The translations under genes were made by a program, and so were the position numbers. DNA of 64,000 nt. It comes from Acetanaerobacterium elongatum (GTDB taxonomy: Bacteria; Bacillota; Clostridia; Oscillospirales; Ruminococcaceae). The notes beneath the pieces are model-generated. The model saw only the letters and a list, made by a program, of their open reading frames with translations, was not told where the DNA came from and made no database searches. The stretch is taken from contig NZ_FNID01000003.1 of NCBI RefSeq assembly GCF_900103835.1, positions 1 to 64,000 of the forward strand. Reading direction: 5' to 3'. Numbering within the stretch: position 1 is the stretch's first letter; each line of letters opens with the position of its first letter. Shown here piece after piece: positions 8,669-17,911 of this stretch.

Positions 8669-10000
8669 TTATTCTTCAATCACCGTACCGGTCAGGTCGT
8701 AGTCCATCACACCGTCGATTTTAACCTTTACATATCGCCCGATGGGGAGCTTGCCCGCGGCGGTAAAGAATATCTTGCCATCAATCTCGGGGGCATCCAT
8801 CGCGGTTCTGCCGAAGAAGCATTCGGCGTAGCGGTCAAACCCTTCCACCACCGCCTCCACCGTTTTGCCGATGAATTTCCGGGTGAGGCGCTCGCTGATG
8901 GTAGCCTGCTCAGTCATGATAATATCGGCGCGGCGGTGCTTTTCCTTCTCCTCCAGCTGCCCGTCCATCTTAGCGGCGACGGTGTCCTCTTCCTGCGAGT
9001 AGGCAAAGCAGCCAAGGCGGTCGAACTTCATTTCCTTCACAAAATCGCACAGCTCGGCGAACTGCTGTTTGGTCTCCCCCGGGAAGCCCGCAATCAGCGT
9101 GGTGCGCAGGGTTACACCCGGGATGCGCTCGCGCAGCTTTTTAATCAGCGCGGTTAGTTCCCTGCGGCTGCCGCGGCGGTTCATGGCACGCAGCACCGCT
9201 TCATCACAGTGCTGGATGGGGATATCAAGGTATTTTACTACCTTACTGTTGTTTGCAATCGCATCAATCAGCTCGTCGGTGATGCGCTCGGGGTAACAGT
9301 AGAGCACTCGTATCCATTTAAGCCCCTCAATGGCGTTTAACTGCCCCAACAGCTCGGGCAGCATACTTTTGTCATACAGGTCTTCTCCGTAGCGCGTGGT
9401 ATCCTGCGCCACCAGCACAAGCTCTGTGATGCCGTTGCGGGCAAGGTGCTCCGCCTCCTGTACCACCTCGTCGATGGGGCGGCTGCGAAACGGGCCGCGT
9501 ATGGCGGGGATGGCGCAGTAGGAGCAGCAGTTGTCGCAGCCCTCGGCTATCTTCAGGTAGGCAAAAAAGGGCAGCGTGGTAAGCACGCGCTCGCCCGAAA
9601 GCGGCAGAGCCAGCTTATCGGGGAAGCTCTCTACCTTCCTGCCGTTTAGCGCGGTAAGCACCGCCTGCACAATATCATTATTGGCGCCGATGCCCAAGAT
9701 AACATCGGCCTCGGGGATTTCTTTTGCAACCTCGTCACGGTAGCGCTCGGCCAGGCAGCCTGTAACCGCCACGCATTTAATGCGGCCTTCCTTCTTTAAG
9801 CCGCAGAACTCCAGTATATTCTCAATTGATTCGCGCTTGGCGTCTTCGATAAAGCCGCAGGTGTTAATCACCACCACATCGGCAACGCCTGCGTCGGCTG
9901 TAATCTCAAAGCCGGCGTTTTTAAAACGCGCCAGCATCAGCTCGGCATCCACCTGGTTCTTGGGGCAGCCCAGCGATACCATTCCAACTCTTGTTTTCAT
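8669..10000 (-). CDS. rimO: Ribosomal protein uS12 methylthiotransferase RimO
   Basis: Radical SAM enzyme that adds a methylthio group to an aspartate of ribosomal protein uS12. Order of domains over 443 residues: N-terminal UPF0004 iron-sulfur domain (SLGCPKNQVDAE, NTCGFIEDAKRES), radical SAM core with C-x3-C-x2-C in EGCDNCCSYCAIP, and a C-terminal TRAM domain (KFIGKTVEAVVEGFD onward). The CPKNQVD start and FRSRP motif separate RimO from MiaB. Operon neighbours are recX upstream and pgsA downstream. Confidence 0.96.
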   Translation of the reverse strand: MKTRVGMVSLGCPKNQVDAELMLARFKNAGFEITADAGVADVVVINTCGFIEDAKRESIENILEFCGLKKEGRIKCVAVTGCLAERYRDEVAKEIPEADVILGIGANNDIVQAVLTALNGRKVESFPDKLALPLSGERVLTTLPFFAYLKIAEGCDNCCSYCAIPAIRGPFRSRPIDEVVQEAEHLARNGITELVLVAQDTTRYGEDLYDKSMLPELLGQLNAIEGLKWIRVLYCYPERITDELIDAIANNSKVVKYLDIPIQHCDEAVLRAMNRRGSRRELTALIKKLRERIPGVTLRTTLIAGFPGETKQQFAELCDFVKEMKFDRLGCFAYSQEEDTVAAKMDGQLEEKEKHRRADIIMTEQATISERLTRKFIGKTVEAVVEGFDRYAECFFGRTAMDAPEIDGKIFFTAAGKLPIGRYVKVKIDGVMDYDLTGTVIEE

Positions 10001-10039
10001 CGTTACAGGTTTATCCTTTCAAACTCACGCTTATATCAT

Positions 10040-10672
10040 CTATGCCTGCTCATACAGATCCTCGTCTGTATAGCGGCTGATGGCGGCTTTAATCTCATCA
10101 TAGGGGTAGCCCAGACGCGCCAGCGCCTGTATGGTTTTACGAATGCCCTTTGGGTCGGTTAAATATTTCGCATACCTGCGCTCTATAATCTTATCAAGCG
10201 CGCTCTCAGCCTCTGGGGCGTTTGCTTGGGCAGCCTCCTCGGCAAGCTCGCGCGTAATGCCTCGGCGTATAAGCTCCTGCATAACGCGGCGCTCGCCGTA
10301 GCCCTTGCGGGCATAATAATCCCTTGCTACGCGCGCGGCGTACTCTTTGTCGTTAATAAGCCCGAGCTCCTCCAGCCGCTCCACAACCTCTAACGCAGCA
10401 TCATCCGAGCGGTCGTCGGTATACTCGGCAAGCCTTTTTACAAGCTCCGCCTTGGAAAAGCTTTTAAACGAGAGCAGGCGAAGCGCACGCTCCTTGAGAT
10501 ATTTGGTCTCTGCCTGCCGCTTCACCTGCTCGCAGTCGTCCTCCGAAAGCTCTCTGCCCACCGTCAGGTGACAAAGCGCTGTGGTTTCCGCATCGGCCGA
10601 AAAGGCAAAGACATTGTCTAAAAAAACAGCGTAGCGCCCCTTTTTTGTTTTTTCCACCGCGGTTATCCGCAT
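10040..10672 (-). CDS. recX: Regulatory protein RecX
   Basis: Modulator that binds RecA filaments and limits recombinase activity. About 210 residues made of repeated three-helix units: FSKAELVKRLAEY, ALEVVERLEELGLINDKEYAARVARDY, then RRVMQELIRRGITRELAEEA and a fourth repeat ending YPYDEIKAAI. The DKEYAARVARDY segment is the family hallmark. ATG 10672 is preferred; a GTG at 10681 is also open, and neither has a strong ribosome binding site. It lies 81 bases downstream of recA on the same strand, so it probably shares the SOS-controlled promoter. Confidence 0.92.
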   Translation of the reverse strand: MRITAVEKTKKGRYAVFLDNVFAFSADAETTALCHLTVGRELSEDDCEQVKRQAETKYLKERALRLLSFKSFSKAELVKRLAEYTDDRSDDAALEVVERLEELGLINDKEYAARVARDYYARKGYGERRVMQELIRRGITRELAEEAAQANAPEAESALDKIIERRYAKYLTDPKGIRKTIQALARLGYPYDEIKAAISRYTDEDLYEQA

Positions 10673-10753
10673 TGCCCGCACCGCCCGGCTGATATTCTAA
10701 GTCTTGAAGAAATGTCTGATATTATACACGCCGATATACAAAGCAGCAGTAAA

Positions 10754-11824
10754 TCAGGCTTCCTCTTCGTCCTCATCCTCTTCAACGTCCAGCTGCACCT
10801 TGCTCTTAAACTTACTGTCGGTTTTTACAACGCGGGAGGCCAACAGCTTATCGGCGTTGGCGCGAATCTGCTTATCCAGATCAGCCATCAGCTCTGGGTG
10901 CTCCTTTAGGTAGATCTTCACGTTGTCGCGCCCCTGCCCGAGCCGTGTTTCGCCCATGGTGAACCACGCGCCGCTCTTGTTGATGAGGTCTAGCTTTACA
11001 GCAAGGTCCAGAATCTCGCCCTCGCGGGAGATACCCGTGCCGTACATAATATCAAACTCCGCCTCTTTAAACGGCGGCGCCACCTTATTCTTAACCACCT
11101 TCGCGCGGGTGCGGTTGCCGATTACATCGCTGCCGTTCTTCAGCGCCTCGCCCTTGCGGATATCGATACGCACCGATGAATAGAACTTTAAGGCGCGCCC
11201 GCCCGGGGTAACCTCGGGGTTTCCGTAGGCGATGCCCACCTTCTCGCGCAGCTGGTTGATAAACACCGCCACGCAGTTAGACTTGGAGATAACGCCCGTC
11301 AGCTTACGCAGCGCCTGCGACATTAAACGCGCCTGCAGGCCGACATGCGAGTCGCCCATCTCACCCTCTATCTCGGCACGGGGCACCATCGCGGCCACCG
11401 AGTCGAGCACAATTACATCAATGGCGCCCGAGCGCACCAGTGCCTCGGCAATCTCAAGCGCCTGCTCACCGGTATCGGGCTGCGAAACCAGCAGCGAGTC
11501 TATATCCACGCCCAGCGCGCGGGCATAAATCGGGTCCAGCGCATGCTCTACGTCAATAAACGCCACGTCGCCGCCCGCCTTCTGTGCCTCGGCGAGGATG
11601 TGCAGTGCCACAGTGGTTTTACCCGAGCTTTCCGGCCCGAAGATTTCAACAATACGCCCTCTGGGCACACCGCCGATGCCCAGCGCCATATCAAGAGCAA
11701 TGGAACCGGTAGAGATGGCCTCAACGTTCAGCGATGAGTTCTCGCCAAGCTTCATCACCGCGCCCTTGCCAAACTGCTTTTCAATCTGCGCCAGCGCCGT
11801 ATCCAACGCCTTTTTCTTATCCAT
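10754..11824 (-). CDS. recA: Recombinase RecA
   Basis: ATP-dependent strand-exchange recombinase and SOS co-protease. The start at 11824 gives [19 protein letters not shown], the canonical RecA N-terminus; an in-frame ATG at 11836 abuts the AAAGGA site and is less likely. Walker A is GPESSGKTT near residue 65, Walker B is [10 protein letters not shown], and loop 2 and the NQLREKVG segment are intact. The C-terminal tail is strongly acidic, as usual. A promoter with an overlapping SOS box lies upstream. Confidence 0.98.
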   Translation of the reverse strand: MDKKKALDTALAQIEKQFGKGAVMKLGENSSLNVEAISTGSIALDMALGIGGVPRGRIVEIFGPESSGKTTVALHILAEAQKAGGDVAFIDVEHALDPIYARALGVDIDSLLVSQPDTGEQALEIAEALVRSGAIDVIVLDSVAAMVPRAEIEGEMGDSHVGLQARLMSQALRKLTGVISKSNCVAVFINQLREKVGIAYGNPEVTPGGRALKFYSSVRIDIRKGEALKNGSDVIGNRTRAKVVKNKVAPPFKEAEFDIMYGTGISREGEILDLAVKLDLINKSGAWFTMGETRLGQGRDNVKIYLKEHPELMADLDKQIRANADKLLASRVVKTDSKFKSKVQLDVEEDEDEEEA

Positions 11825-11852
11825 CGGTATAACCATTCCTTTCGTCCGGCAA

Positions 11853-11882
11853 GAGCATAAAGGCTGCCCTTTATGCTCTTTT
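11853..11882. terminator. Hairpin between the recA promoter and recA
   Basis: GAGCATAAAGG and CCTTTATGCTC pair around a three-base loop and are followed by TTTT on the plus strand. On the minus strand it falls in the recA leader, between promoter and start, where it could act as an mRNA stabiliser rather than a terminator. No plus-strand gene ends here. Confidence 0.5.
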
Positions 11883-11922
11883 CCGTTTAGCCCCGGGGGG
11901 CGAAGTCTTTAAATACGAACCG

Positions 11923-11971
11923 CGAACATATGTACTAAATGTATTATAGCTTAAAAGTACAGCGATTGCAA
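11923..11971 (-). promoter_or_regulatory. recA promoter with LexA/SOS box
   Basis: On the minus strand a -35 TTGCAA (11966-11971) and a -10 TATAAT (11943-11948) are 17 bases apart. Just downstream, CGAACATATGTAC (11923-11935, plus-strand reading) matches the Gram-positive LexA box CGAAC-N4-GTTC with one mismatch. Placement over the start of transcription is what a repressor needs. lexA itself is not in the window. Confidence 0.7.
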
Positions 11972-11988
11972 CGCAGCAGGAAAATTTC

Positions 11989-12846
11989 TTACAGCGAGGA
12001 GGTTCTTACGCCGCTTACCACACGCGCAATACCATTTAAATCGTTCTTCTTCCGGATATCCTCAAACCCATTTTGAAGCAGAATAGCCGCAACCTCATCG
12101 GCCTGGTCGTATCCCACCTCGTACAGCAGCACACCGCCGGGTTTCAGGCACTGCTTCCACCGGCGGGTAATCTCCCTGTAATAGTACAATCCGTCCTTGC
12201 GGCCATCCAGAGCCACCGAAGGTTCAAACAATACCTCGCGCTGCAGCTTCTCCATATCGTCGGTTTTAATGTAGGGCGGGTTGCTCACAATCACATCAAA
12301 GGCACCCGCCATACTAAGCGAGATACCGCCCAGCACATCGGCCTTTACAGGGGCTATATTATCTGTTTTGTTTAATACAATATTTTTTTCAAGGTAGGGG
12401 TAAGCCTCCTGTGAAACCTCCACTGCCATCACACGGCTATCCGGCCGCTTCCTGGCAATAGCCACGGCAATGCACCCGCTGCCGCTGCAAAGGTCGGCAA
12501 CCGCAGGCTTTACGATAGGCTCCATAACAGCAAGCGCTTCATCCACAAGGGCTTCGGTATCTGCGCGCGGAATCAGCACGCCTTCTCCTACCTCAAAGGG
12601 CAGGCCGTAAAACTCCCACCTGCCTATCAGATACTGAAGCGGGTAGCCTGTACCGCGTTTTTTTACCGCCGATTCCACGCTTGCCACCTCTTCATCGGTA
12701 AGGATCATGTTGCTGTGCATGAGCATCTGCTTGCGGTCAAGCGCACACAGGCTTTCTACAAGAAAACGAGCCTCGGTGGCTGCGGCTTCCACCCCCGCCG
12801 CCAACAGCTCGTTCGTTGCCTGCTGTATCATGGTTTTAATCGTCAT
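11989..12846 (-). CDS. prmC: Peptide chain release factor N5-glutamine methyltransferase
   Basis: SAM-dependent enzyme that methylates the glutamine of the GGQ motif in release factors RF1/RF2. The 285 residues have the N-terminal helical substrate domain with YLIGRWEFYGLPFEV and VLIPRADTEALV, the SAM-binding LCSGSGCIAVAIA loop, and the catalytic NPPY motif in VSNPPYIKTDD. It follows yqhQ with a 114-base spacer, a pairing frequent in Firmicutes near prfA, although prfA is not seen here. Confidence 0.96.
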   Translation of the reverse strand: MTIKTMIQQATNELLAAGVEAAATEARFLVESLCALDRKQMLMHSNMILTDEEVASVESAVKKRGTGYPLQYLIGRWEFYGLPFEVGEGVLIPRADTEALVDEALAVMEPIVKPAVADLCSGSGCIAVAIARKRPDSRVMAVEVSQEAYPYLEKNIVLNKTDNIAPVKADVLGGISLSMAGAFDVIVSNPPYIKTDDMEKLQREVLFEPSVALDGRKDGLYYYREITRRWKQCLKPGGVLLYEVGYDQADEVAAILLQNGFEDIRKKNDLNGIARVVSGVRTSSL

Positions 12847-12960
12847 AGATGGCCCTTCCTTTCTTATACCAAAGAATCAGTATTACCGAAAGTGTTTTGA
12901 ACGCCTACGCCTTCAAAAACTCAGCCATGCTTTCCACAAGGATTATCTATAATGTTACCG

Positions 12961-13908
12961 TCACCAGTTGTCGTCTTCCCCTTCTTTGGGCAGCACGGCC
13001 TTTAATGCCGCAAGCGCAACCTCCAGCTGCGAATCATCCGGCTCGCGCGTGGTTAGGCGCTGCAGCCACAGGCCGGGAGCGGAGATAATACGGGTTACGA
13101 TATTATCATGGCGGCCCGCAAACTTGATAATCTCGTATGCAATGCCGATTACCACCGGAAGCAGCAGCAGCTTATAGGCTACACGCAGCAGCCCGTTGCC
13201 CCACGGCAGCAGCGAAAAAACAAGAATGCTGATAACCAGCACAATCAGTAAAAAACTCGTGCCGCAGCGCGGGTGAAAGCGCGTACAGCTACTGGCGTTT
13301 TCGGGGGTAAGCTCCATCCCCTTTTCATAGCAGAAGATGCTCTTGTGCTCCCCTCCGTGGTACTCAAACACGCGCCTGATCTCACTCATCTTAGAGATTG
13401 CGGCAAGGTACGCGATAAAGATGCCGATTTTAACAGCGCCCTCAAGTACATTCTTCCAGAACCCGATGCCCCCCGTAAGGTATTCCACCAGCTTCACAAG
13501 ATAGGTAGGCACCAGCATGAACAGCACGATGGCCAGCACTACGCCTAAAACCCCCGCAAAGCCGGTAACAGCGCCCATGAATTTATCGCCAAGCTTTTCT
13601 TTGAGCTTAAGTTCAAACTTAGAGGGCTCCTCGTCTTCAAACCCAGCCTTTTCAGCAGATTTCATCAGGCATTTGTAGCCCAGCGTAAGCGAATCTACCA
13701 GATTGAAGATGCCGCGGATAAACGGCGCTTTTCTAAACCATTTTCCGCTCTTTTCACTCTCGGTATCCCAGGTCTCCACGTCGATGGTTCCGTCCGGCAG
13801 GCGGGAGGCCATGGCGGTTTTGGATACCCCGCGCATCATCACGCCCTCGATGAGTGCCTGCCCTCCTATGGAGGTTTTTTTAGCGGTTTTCTCCTTTAGT
13901 TGCTGCAT
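12961..13908 (-). CDS. yqhQ: YqhQ-like membrane protein (DUF1385)
   Basis: Conserved Firmicute membrane protein of unknown biochemical function. The start at 13908 has AAGGA 12 bases upstream; an earlier TTG at 13929 is rejected. The N-terminus carries the hallmark SIGGQALIEGVMMRG, then several membrane segments (about residues 110-135, 160-175, 215-240 and 245-270), and a cytoplasmic YHGGEHKSIFCYE and TRFHPRCGTSFLL pair of His/Cys-rich motifs typical of the family. It sits between the histidine kinase and prmC with short gaps and likely belongs to that transcript. Confidence 0.9.
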   Translation of the reverse strand: MQQLKEKTAKKTSIGGQALIEGVMMRGVSKTAMASRLPDGTIDVETWDTESEKSGKWFRKAPFIRGIFNLVDSLTLGYKCLMKSAEKAGFEDEEPSKFELKLKEKLGDKFMGAVTGFAGVLGVVLAIVLFMLVPTYLVKLVEYLTGGIGFWKNVLEGAVKIGIFIAYLAAISKMSEIRRVFEYHGGEHKSIFCYEKGMELTPENASSCTRFHPRCGTSFLLIVLVISILVFSLLPWGNGLLRVAYKLLLLPVVIGIAYEIIKFAGRHDNIVTRIISAPGLWLQRLTTREPDDSQLEVALAALKAVLPKEGEDDNW

Positions 13909-13938
13909 AGCTTTATAAGTTCCTTTCAAGGTAATTAT

Positions 13939-15366
13939 CTATTTCTGCTCTGCCTCTTTTGAATAAACGGGCAGGGTGATGGTAACGGTGGTTCCCTCGC
14001 CAACACGGCTTGCAAGCGTAAGGGTACCGCCGTGCATGGTGATAATCTCGTCGGCCACCGCAAGGCCGATTCCCGAGCCTCTGCGGGAGGACTGCCCCTT
14101 ATAAAACTTGGTTTTCACCTTGGGCAGGTCTTCCTCACTAATGCCGCTGCCGGTATCGGCTATTGAGATGACAATCTCCTTGAGCAGATAATTTTCGCGC
14201 GCGGTGATGGTAATGCGCCCGCCGGTGTCGGAGTATTTAAGCGCGTTGTCGATGATATTCACAAACACCTGACGCAGCCGGTTCTTATCGCCGTATACGG
14301 GGCTGAGCGAATCCGGCTCTATGTATTCAATTGTAACGCCCTCGCGCTGGGCACGCTGGGTAAACATCAGCACCGCTTCCCCCAGCTCGGCCAGGATATC
14401 GAGCTTGCTTTTGGCTAAGGTAAACCGCCCGCTCTGCATACGCGAAAAATCGAGCAACTCCTCCACCATGCCCGAGAGGCGTCCGGTTTCGTTTACAATC
14501 ACGCGCATGCCCTTATCCCGCATCTCGGTATCTTCCGGGCCGCAATCCTGCAGGGTTTCCGCCCAGCCCTTGATGGCTGTAAGCGGTGTGCGCAGCTCGT
14601 GAGAAACCGAGGAGATAAAGTCGTTTTTAATACGCTCGGTGGTGGAAAGCTCCGCCGCCATATAGTTGATGATATCGCACAGCTCACCGATTTCATCGTT
14701 ATACTTCTTCTTTAAGCGCACCGAAAAATCCCCCGCCGCTATCCTTCGGGCGGTGGCGCCCACCTCTCCGACGGGGATAACGATGGACTTGATAAAATAG
14801 GAGCTGGTAAACACCACAAAGAAGATAATCGCTATGCCGATAAGGGTTAAGATCGCCACAATCACAAGAATCTGGTAGTTCACCAGCTCGAGCGAAACTA
14901 CATAACGCAGTGCGCGGTAGTTTTTTGATTGGTTCGGCACCAGCACGGTTACCGCCATAAACGGTTCACCGCCCGGCATTACCCCTTTAAATTCGCCGTT
15001 GCGTGAGGAGGCGGTCTTTGCAACCTCGTAATCGGGCATGGTTACATTGTTTTCGGGCTTAAAGCCGCTGGAGGTGATAGATACCTTACCATCCTTCCCG
15101 ATGGCCATAATCTCCATCTTGCCCTTATCCTCAAAGTTCTCTACGGTACTGCGAATCTCGTTGTCTACATCCAGTCTGGGGTCGTCGGCGGCCTTTTCCA
15201 GCAGCCCTACGGCAGCCTTGGAACGCGCAACCATCGCCTGCTCAATACCGCTGTAATAATAGCTGCGAATACCGATACCGAAGCTGATTTCGATAATAAT
15301 CAGTATCAGCAGAATAACACACAGGCTGTTAAGCAGCCACCGCTTGGTGATGCTGTTGATTGCCAA
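13939..15366 (-). CDS. Membrane sensor histidine kinase
   Basis: A 475-residue kinase. Residues 12-35 and about 165-190 are membrane helices bracketing an extracellular sensor loop of some 130 residues. Then come HAMP (VGEVGATARRIAAGDFS), HisKA with phospho-acceptor His in FISSVSHELRTPLTAIKGW, and the HATPase domain with N box IIDNALKYSD, G1 IADTGSGIS and G2 GSGIGLAVADEI. The partner regulator gene is directly upstream and the lipoprotein gene is first in the unit; the lipoprotein may act at the sensor. The signal is not evident. Confidence 0.95.
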   Translation of the reverse strand: MAINSITKRWLLNSLCVILLILIIIEISFGIGIRSYYYSGIEQAMVARSKAAVGLLEKAADDPRLDVDNEIRSTVENFEDKGKMEIMAIGKDGKVSITSSGFKPENNVTMPDYEVAKTASSRNGEFKGVMPGGEPFMAVTVLVPNQSKNYRALRYVVSLELVNYQILVIVAILTLIGIAIIFFVVFTSSYFIKSIVIPVGEVGATARRIAAGDFSVRLKKKYNDEIGELCDIINYMAAELSTTERIKNDFISSVSHELRTPLTAIKGWAETLQDCGPEDTEMRDKGMRVIVNETGRLSGMVEELLDFSRMQSGRFTLAKSKLDILAELGEAVLMFTQRAQREGVTIEYIEPDSLSPVYGDKNRLRQVFVNIIDNALKYSDTGGRITITARENYLLKEIVISIADTGSGISEEDLPKVKTKFYKGQSSRRGSGIGLAVADEIITMHGGTLTLASRVGEGTTVTITLPVYSKEAEQK

Positions 15367-15452
15367 CGTTAAGCCCCTCCCCTTCTCTTGGTATTGGCAG
15401 TTACCTGCTATGTAGCCGCAGGGTCAATCATCCGAGAGATTTGCGAAATAAT

Positions 15453-16154
15453 TTATGCGTTCCATTTATACCCGTAGCCCCATACGGTGAGGATATGCTT
15501 GGGGGTGGAAGGCTCATCCTCAATCTTCATGCGAAGCCGCCGGATATTCACATCCACAATCTTTACGTCGCCGCAATAGTGCTCACCCCATATCTTGGTG
15601 AGAATCTCGTTACGCTCGATGGCGACATCGGGGTTCTTCATAAAGTAGTCCATTATCTGAAATTCCACCTGGGTAAGCTCCACTGGGGTTCCGTTCTTGG
15701 TGAGGGTACGGCTTCTAAGATTGAGCACAAACACCCCGGAACGAAGCTCTTCGGTGGCCGGTACCGCGGCGGCACCCTTGGCCATCGTCACGCGTCGGTA
15801 GATGGCGTCTACCCTCGCCACCAGCTCGGATGGGCTGAAGGGCTTGGTCACATAGTCGTCGGCGCCGATCATCAAACCGCCAACCTTATCCATCTCCTGC
15901 GTTTTGGCGGTGAGCATAATAATACCCACCGAATTGCTTTTTTGCCGCAGACGCTTGCATACGGTGAAGCCATCAATGCCGGGCATCATCACATCCAGCA
16001 GCACCACGTCAAAGTCGCCTCTGTTGTCGTCAAAGGCCTTTAGAGCGGCTTCGCCGCAGTTTACGTCGGTTACATCGTACCCCGCTCGCTGCAGGTTGAT
16101 TACCACAAAATCGCGGATAACATCCTCGTCTTCAACCACCAGTATCCGTTTCAT
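15453..16154 (-). CDS. OmpR/PhoB-type response regulator
   Basis: Two-domain regulator of 233 residues. The receiver domain has the acidic pair in VVEDEDV, the phospho-acceptor Asp in VVLLDVMMPGIDG, the Thr of IIMLTAKTQ and the Lys of VTKPFSP. The C-terminal winged-helix DNA-binding domain includes LTQVEFQIMDYF and DVNIRRLRMKIE. The start at 16154 has GGTGAGG upstream; the open frame extends upstream but that part overlaps the neighbouring gene and lacks homology. It sits between the lipoprotein and kinase genes and is cognate to the kinase. Confidence 0.95.
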   Translation of the reverse strand: MKRILVVEDEDVIRDFVVINLQRAGYDVTDVNCGEAALKAFDDNRGDFDVVLLDVMMPGIDGFTVCKRLRQKSNSVGIIMLTAKTQEMDKVGGLMIGADDYVTKPFSPSELVARVDAIYRRVTMAKGAAAVPATEELRSGVFVLNLRSRTLTKNGTPVELTQVEFQIMDYFMKNPDVAIERNEILTKIWGEHYCGDVKIVDVNIRRLRMKIEDEPSTPKHILTVWGYGYKWNA

Positions 16155-16182
16155 AACCTCACCGGGCCTTTCGTTGTGTACT

Positions 16183-17586
16183 TTAATAATGGAACAGCTT
16201 TTCAAACTCCTCCAGCGAAATGGCAAGCTTGTTTTTCTCCTGGACTTCAAAGGAGGGAAGCTTCGCGTAATAGGTGAATGAGTCGTTGCTGTTAATGAGG
16301 GTATAGCCCTCCACATCGTAGGGATTATCGTTGATGGGGTAAGCCTTTATTCGAAGCAGCTCGTCGCCGATTTCATCTTCCTTTTTTAAATACTCATAGA
16401 AAATCCATTCGTTATTTTGCTTAACACTGGTGTTCTGCCGTACAGTGATGTTATTTTCATTCCAAGTGCCTGGGTATTCAAACGAGAACTTGTATGCCTC
16501 GTTTTCAAGTGTATAGTTTGTAGGACATAGCTCCATGTCGATAAAATTATCCCAGCGGATCAGCGAATAAACACTTTCCTGACTAGTATAATCGCCGCCC
16601 TGTATTTTCACTCCCATGGGGATTTCAAGCAGGCCGTCATTGTTAATATCCTTTGTAAACAGCTGCTCCTTGCGCACGGTTAGTTTTGTGTAGTCGACCT
16701 TCTCGCCCTTGAGCAGCTGATTTTTAAGCAGGTTATGCCCTACGCCGATGATCTCGGTAACATAGGGTCCAGTAGCGGTTTTCCCGTCTACAAATATGTT
16801 ATAGGCTATCCCGTCGGCTAAAGGCTGCGCGGTCGTCTCTGTTAAGGTACTGCCTTCGCCATTCTTTACCGTGTTGGAGACGGCATTCTTCTCGGCGGTC
16901 AGGTTCATATATTCCACCACCGTTTCATACAGCGGGGTAAGCGTTGCCACAACATCCAGCTTGCCGTTGTAGTAGGTGGTATCCACCAGCTTGGCCTCGG
17001 AGTAAGTCATTCCGGCAATCTGATTCTGCAGCAGGAAGAGCTCATCCCGCCCATCGCCGTCAAAATCCATAATCAGGCTGTTGGTGTAATCGGTGTCGAA
17101 TTCGGCCTTCAACTGCTTGTTTTCAAACGAGTAAACTACAATCCTCTTTTGATCCCTCAGCACCTTATTATAGGAGACAACAATACTCTTTCTTTCGCTC
17201 GAAAGGATATTGTAAAAGCTGATATTATCAACATCGGGCTCAGACTCCACCAGATCACACAGCGAATACCACGCGCCGTTCTGCCTGTCGAGGATATTGA
17301 TACGCACGTTGTTATCCTCATCCTTGCGGGAATAGAAGACGATCACTTCGTCCTGCCCGTCGGCATCAACATCGTACATGACAAAGGCGGAGCGGTTGTC
17401 GCCCTGCTTGGGGTACTTCAGGTTGATATCGGTTCCCGCCGCGGCATTCAGGGCAGCATAAATCTGCTGCTGCTCCACCGAAAGCTTCGGGGGGCGCATA
17501 AGGTTTTCGGTATCCTGTTCAATTTTCATGCAGCCCGAAAGTACGGTGCAAAAAATCATCAGCACCGCCAGAACCCGCAGTTTCAT
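16183..17586 (-). CDS. Lipoprotein with Asp-rich (VCBS/FG-GAP-like) repeats
   Basis: A 467-residue exported protein with lipobox LSGC at about residue 18. Three Asp-rich loops recur: YDVDADGQDEVIVF, MDFDGDGRDELFLL and KDINNDGLLEIPMG, each followed by a strand. This is the calcium-loop pattern seen in VCBS/FG-GAP beta-propeller repeats. The C-terminal 110 residues (from YKFSFEYPGTWNEN) look like a separate PsbP-like or lipoprotein-specific domain. It is the first gene of the unit with the response regulator and kinase, 28 bases ahead of the former, suggesting an accessory sensor at the membrane surface. Confidence 0.82.
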   Translation of the reverse strand: MKLRVLAVLMIFCTVLSGCMKIEQDTENLMRPPKLSVEQQQIYAALNAAAGTDINLKYPKQGDNRSAFVMYDVDADGQDEVIVFYSRKDEDNNVRINILDRQNGAWYSLCDLVESEPDVDNISFYNILSSERKSIVVSYNKVLRDQKRIVVYSFENKQLKAEFDTDYTNSLIMDFDGDGRDELFLLQNQIAGMTYSEAKLVDTTYYNGKLDVVATLTPLYETVVEYMNLTAEKNAVSNTVKNGEGSTLTETTAQPLADGIAYNIFVDGKTATGPYVTEIIGVGHNLLKNQLLKGEKVDYTKLTVRKEQLFTKDINNDGLLEIPMGVKIQGGDYTSQESVYSLIRWDNFIDMELCPTNYTLENEAYKFSFEYPGTWNENNITVRQNTSVKQNNEWIFYEYLKKEDEIGDELLRIKAYPINDNPYDVEGYTLINSNDSFTYYAKLPSFEVQEKNKLAISLEEFEKLFHY

Positions 17587-17810
17587 ACCGATTCATCCTT
17601 AGCGTTATTGGTATTGATTTCGGTTAAAAAGCATTCTCCTTTAACCCAAACCAACAGAATACAAAACCCGCCCGTGCTTCCGTTGTATGTAGAATTCGGC
17701 GGCATCGTGAGCACAGCTTAAAAGAGCCTGTCCGTCTACCCATGGCGAGTTCACCCGCACAAAGGCTTTTCGGCAGATAATGATAGACTGCCAGAAATTA
17801 ATTATAGCAT

Positions 17811-17819
17811 AAGCAGCAG
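17811..17819 (-). promoter_or_regulatory. Extended -10 promoter for the lipoprotein/two-component unit
   Basis: The minus strand reads TGCTATAAT, an extended -10 box, about 225 bases upstream of the lipoprotein start. No good -35 is seen. The spacer 17587-17911 holds no convincing gene; a 84-codon open frame there has no ribosome binding site. Confidence 0.45.
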
Positions 17820-17911
17820 AAGATTTATATGTATTAATTTTGAATTCTAAAGGGCCTATCTGCCGTAAAATGTTGAAATAAACACTGGCAGACACAGGGG
17901 AGAAATACCGG

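Noticed and set aside
17641-17895. 84-codon minus-strand frame in the spacer
   Set aside because: No ribosome site, no homology, and it overlaps the probable promoter region.
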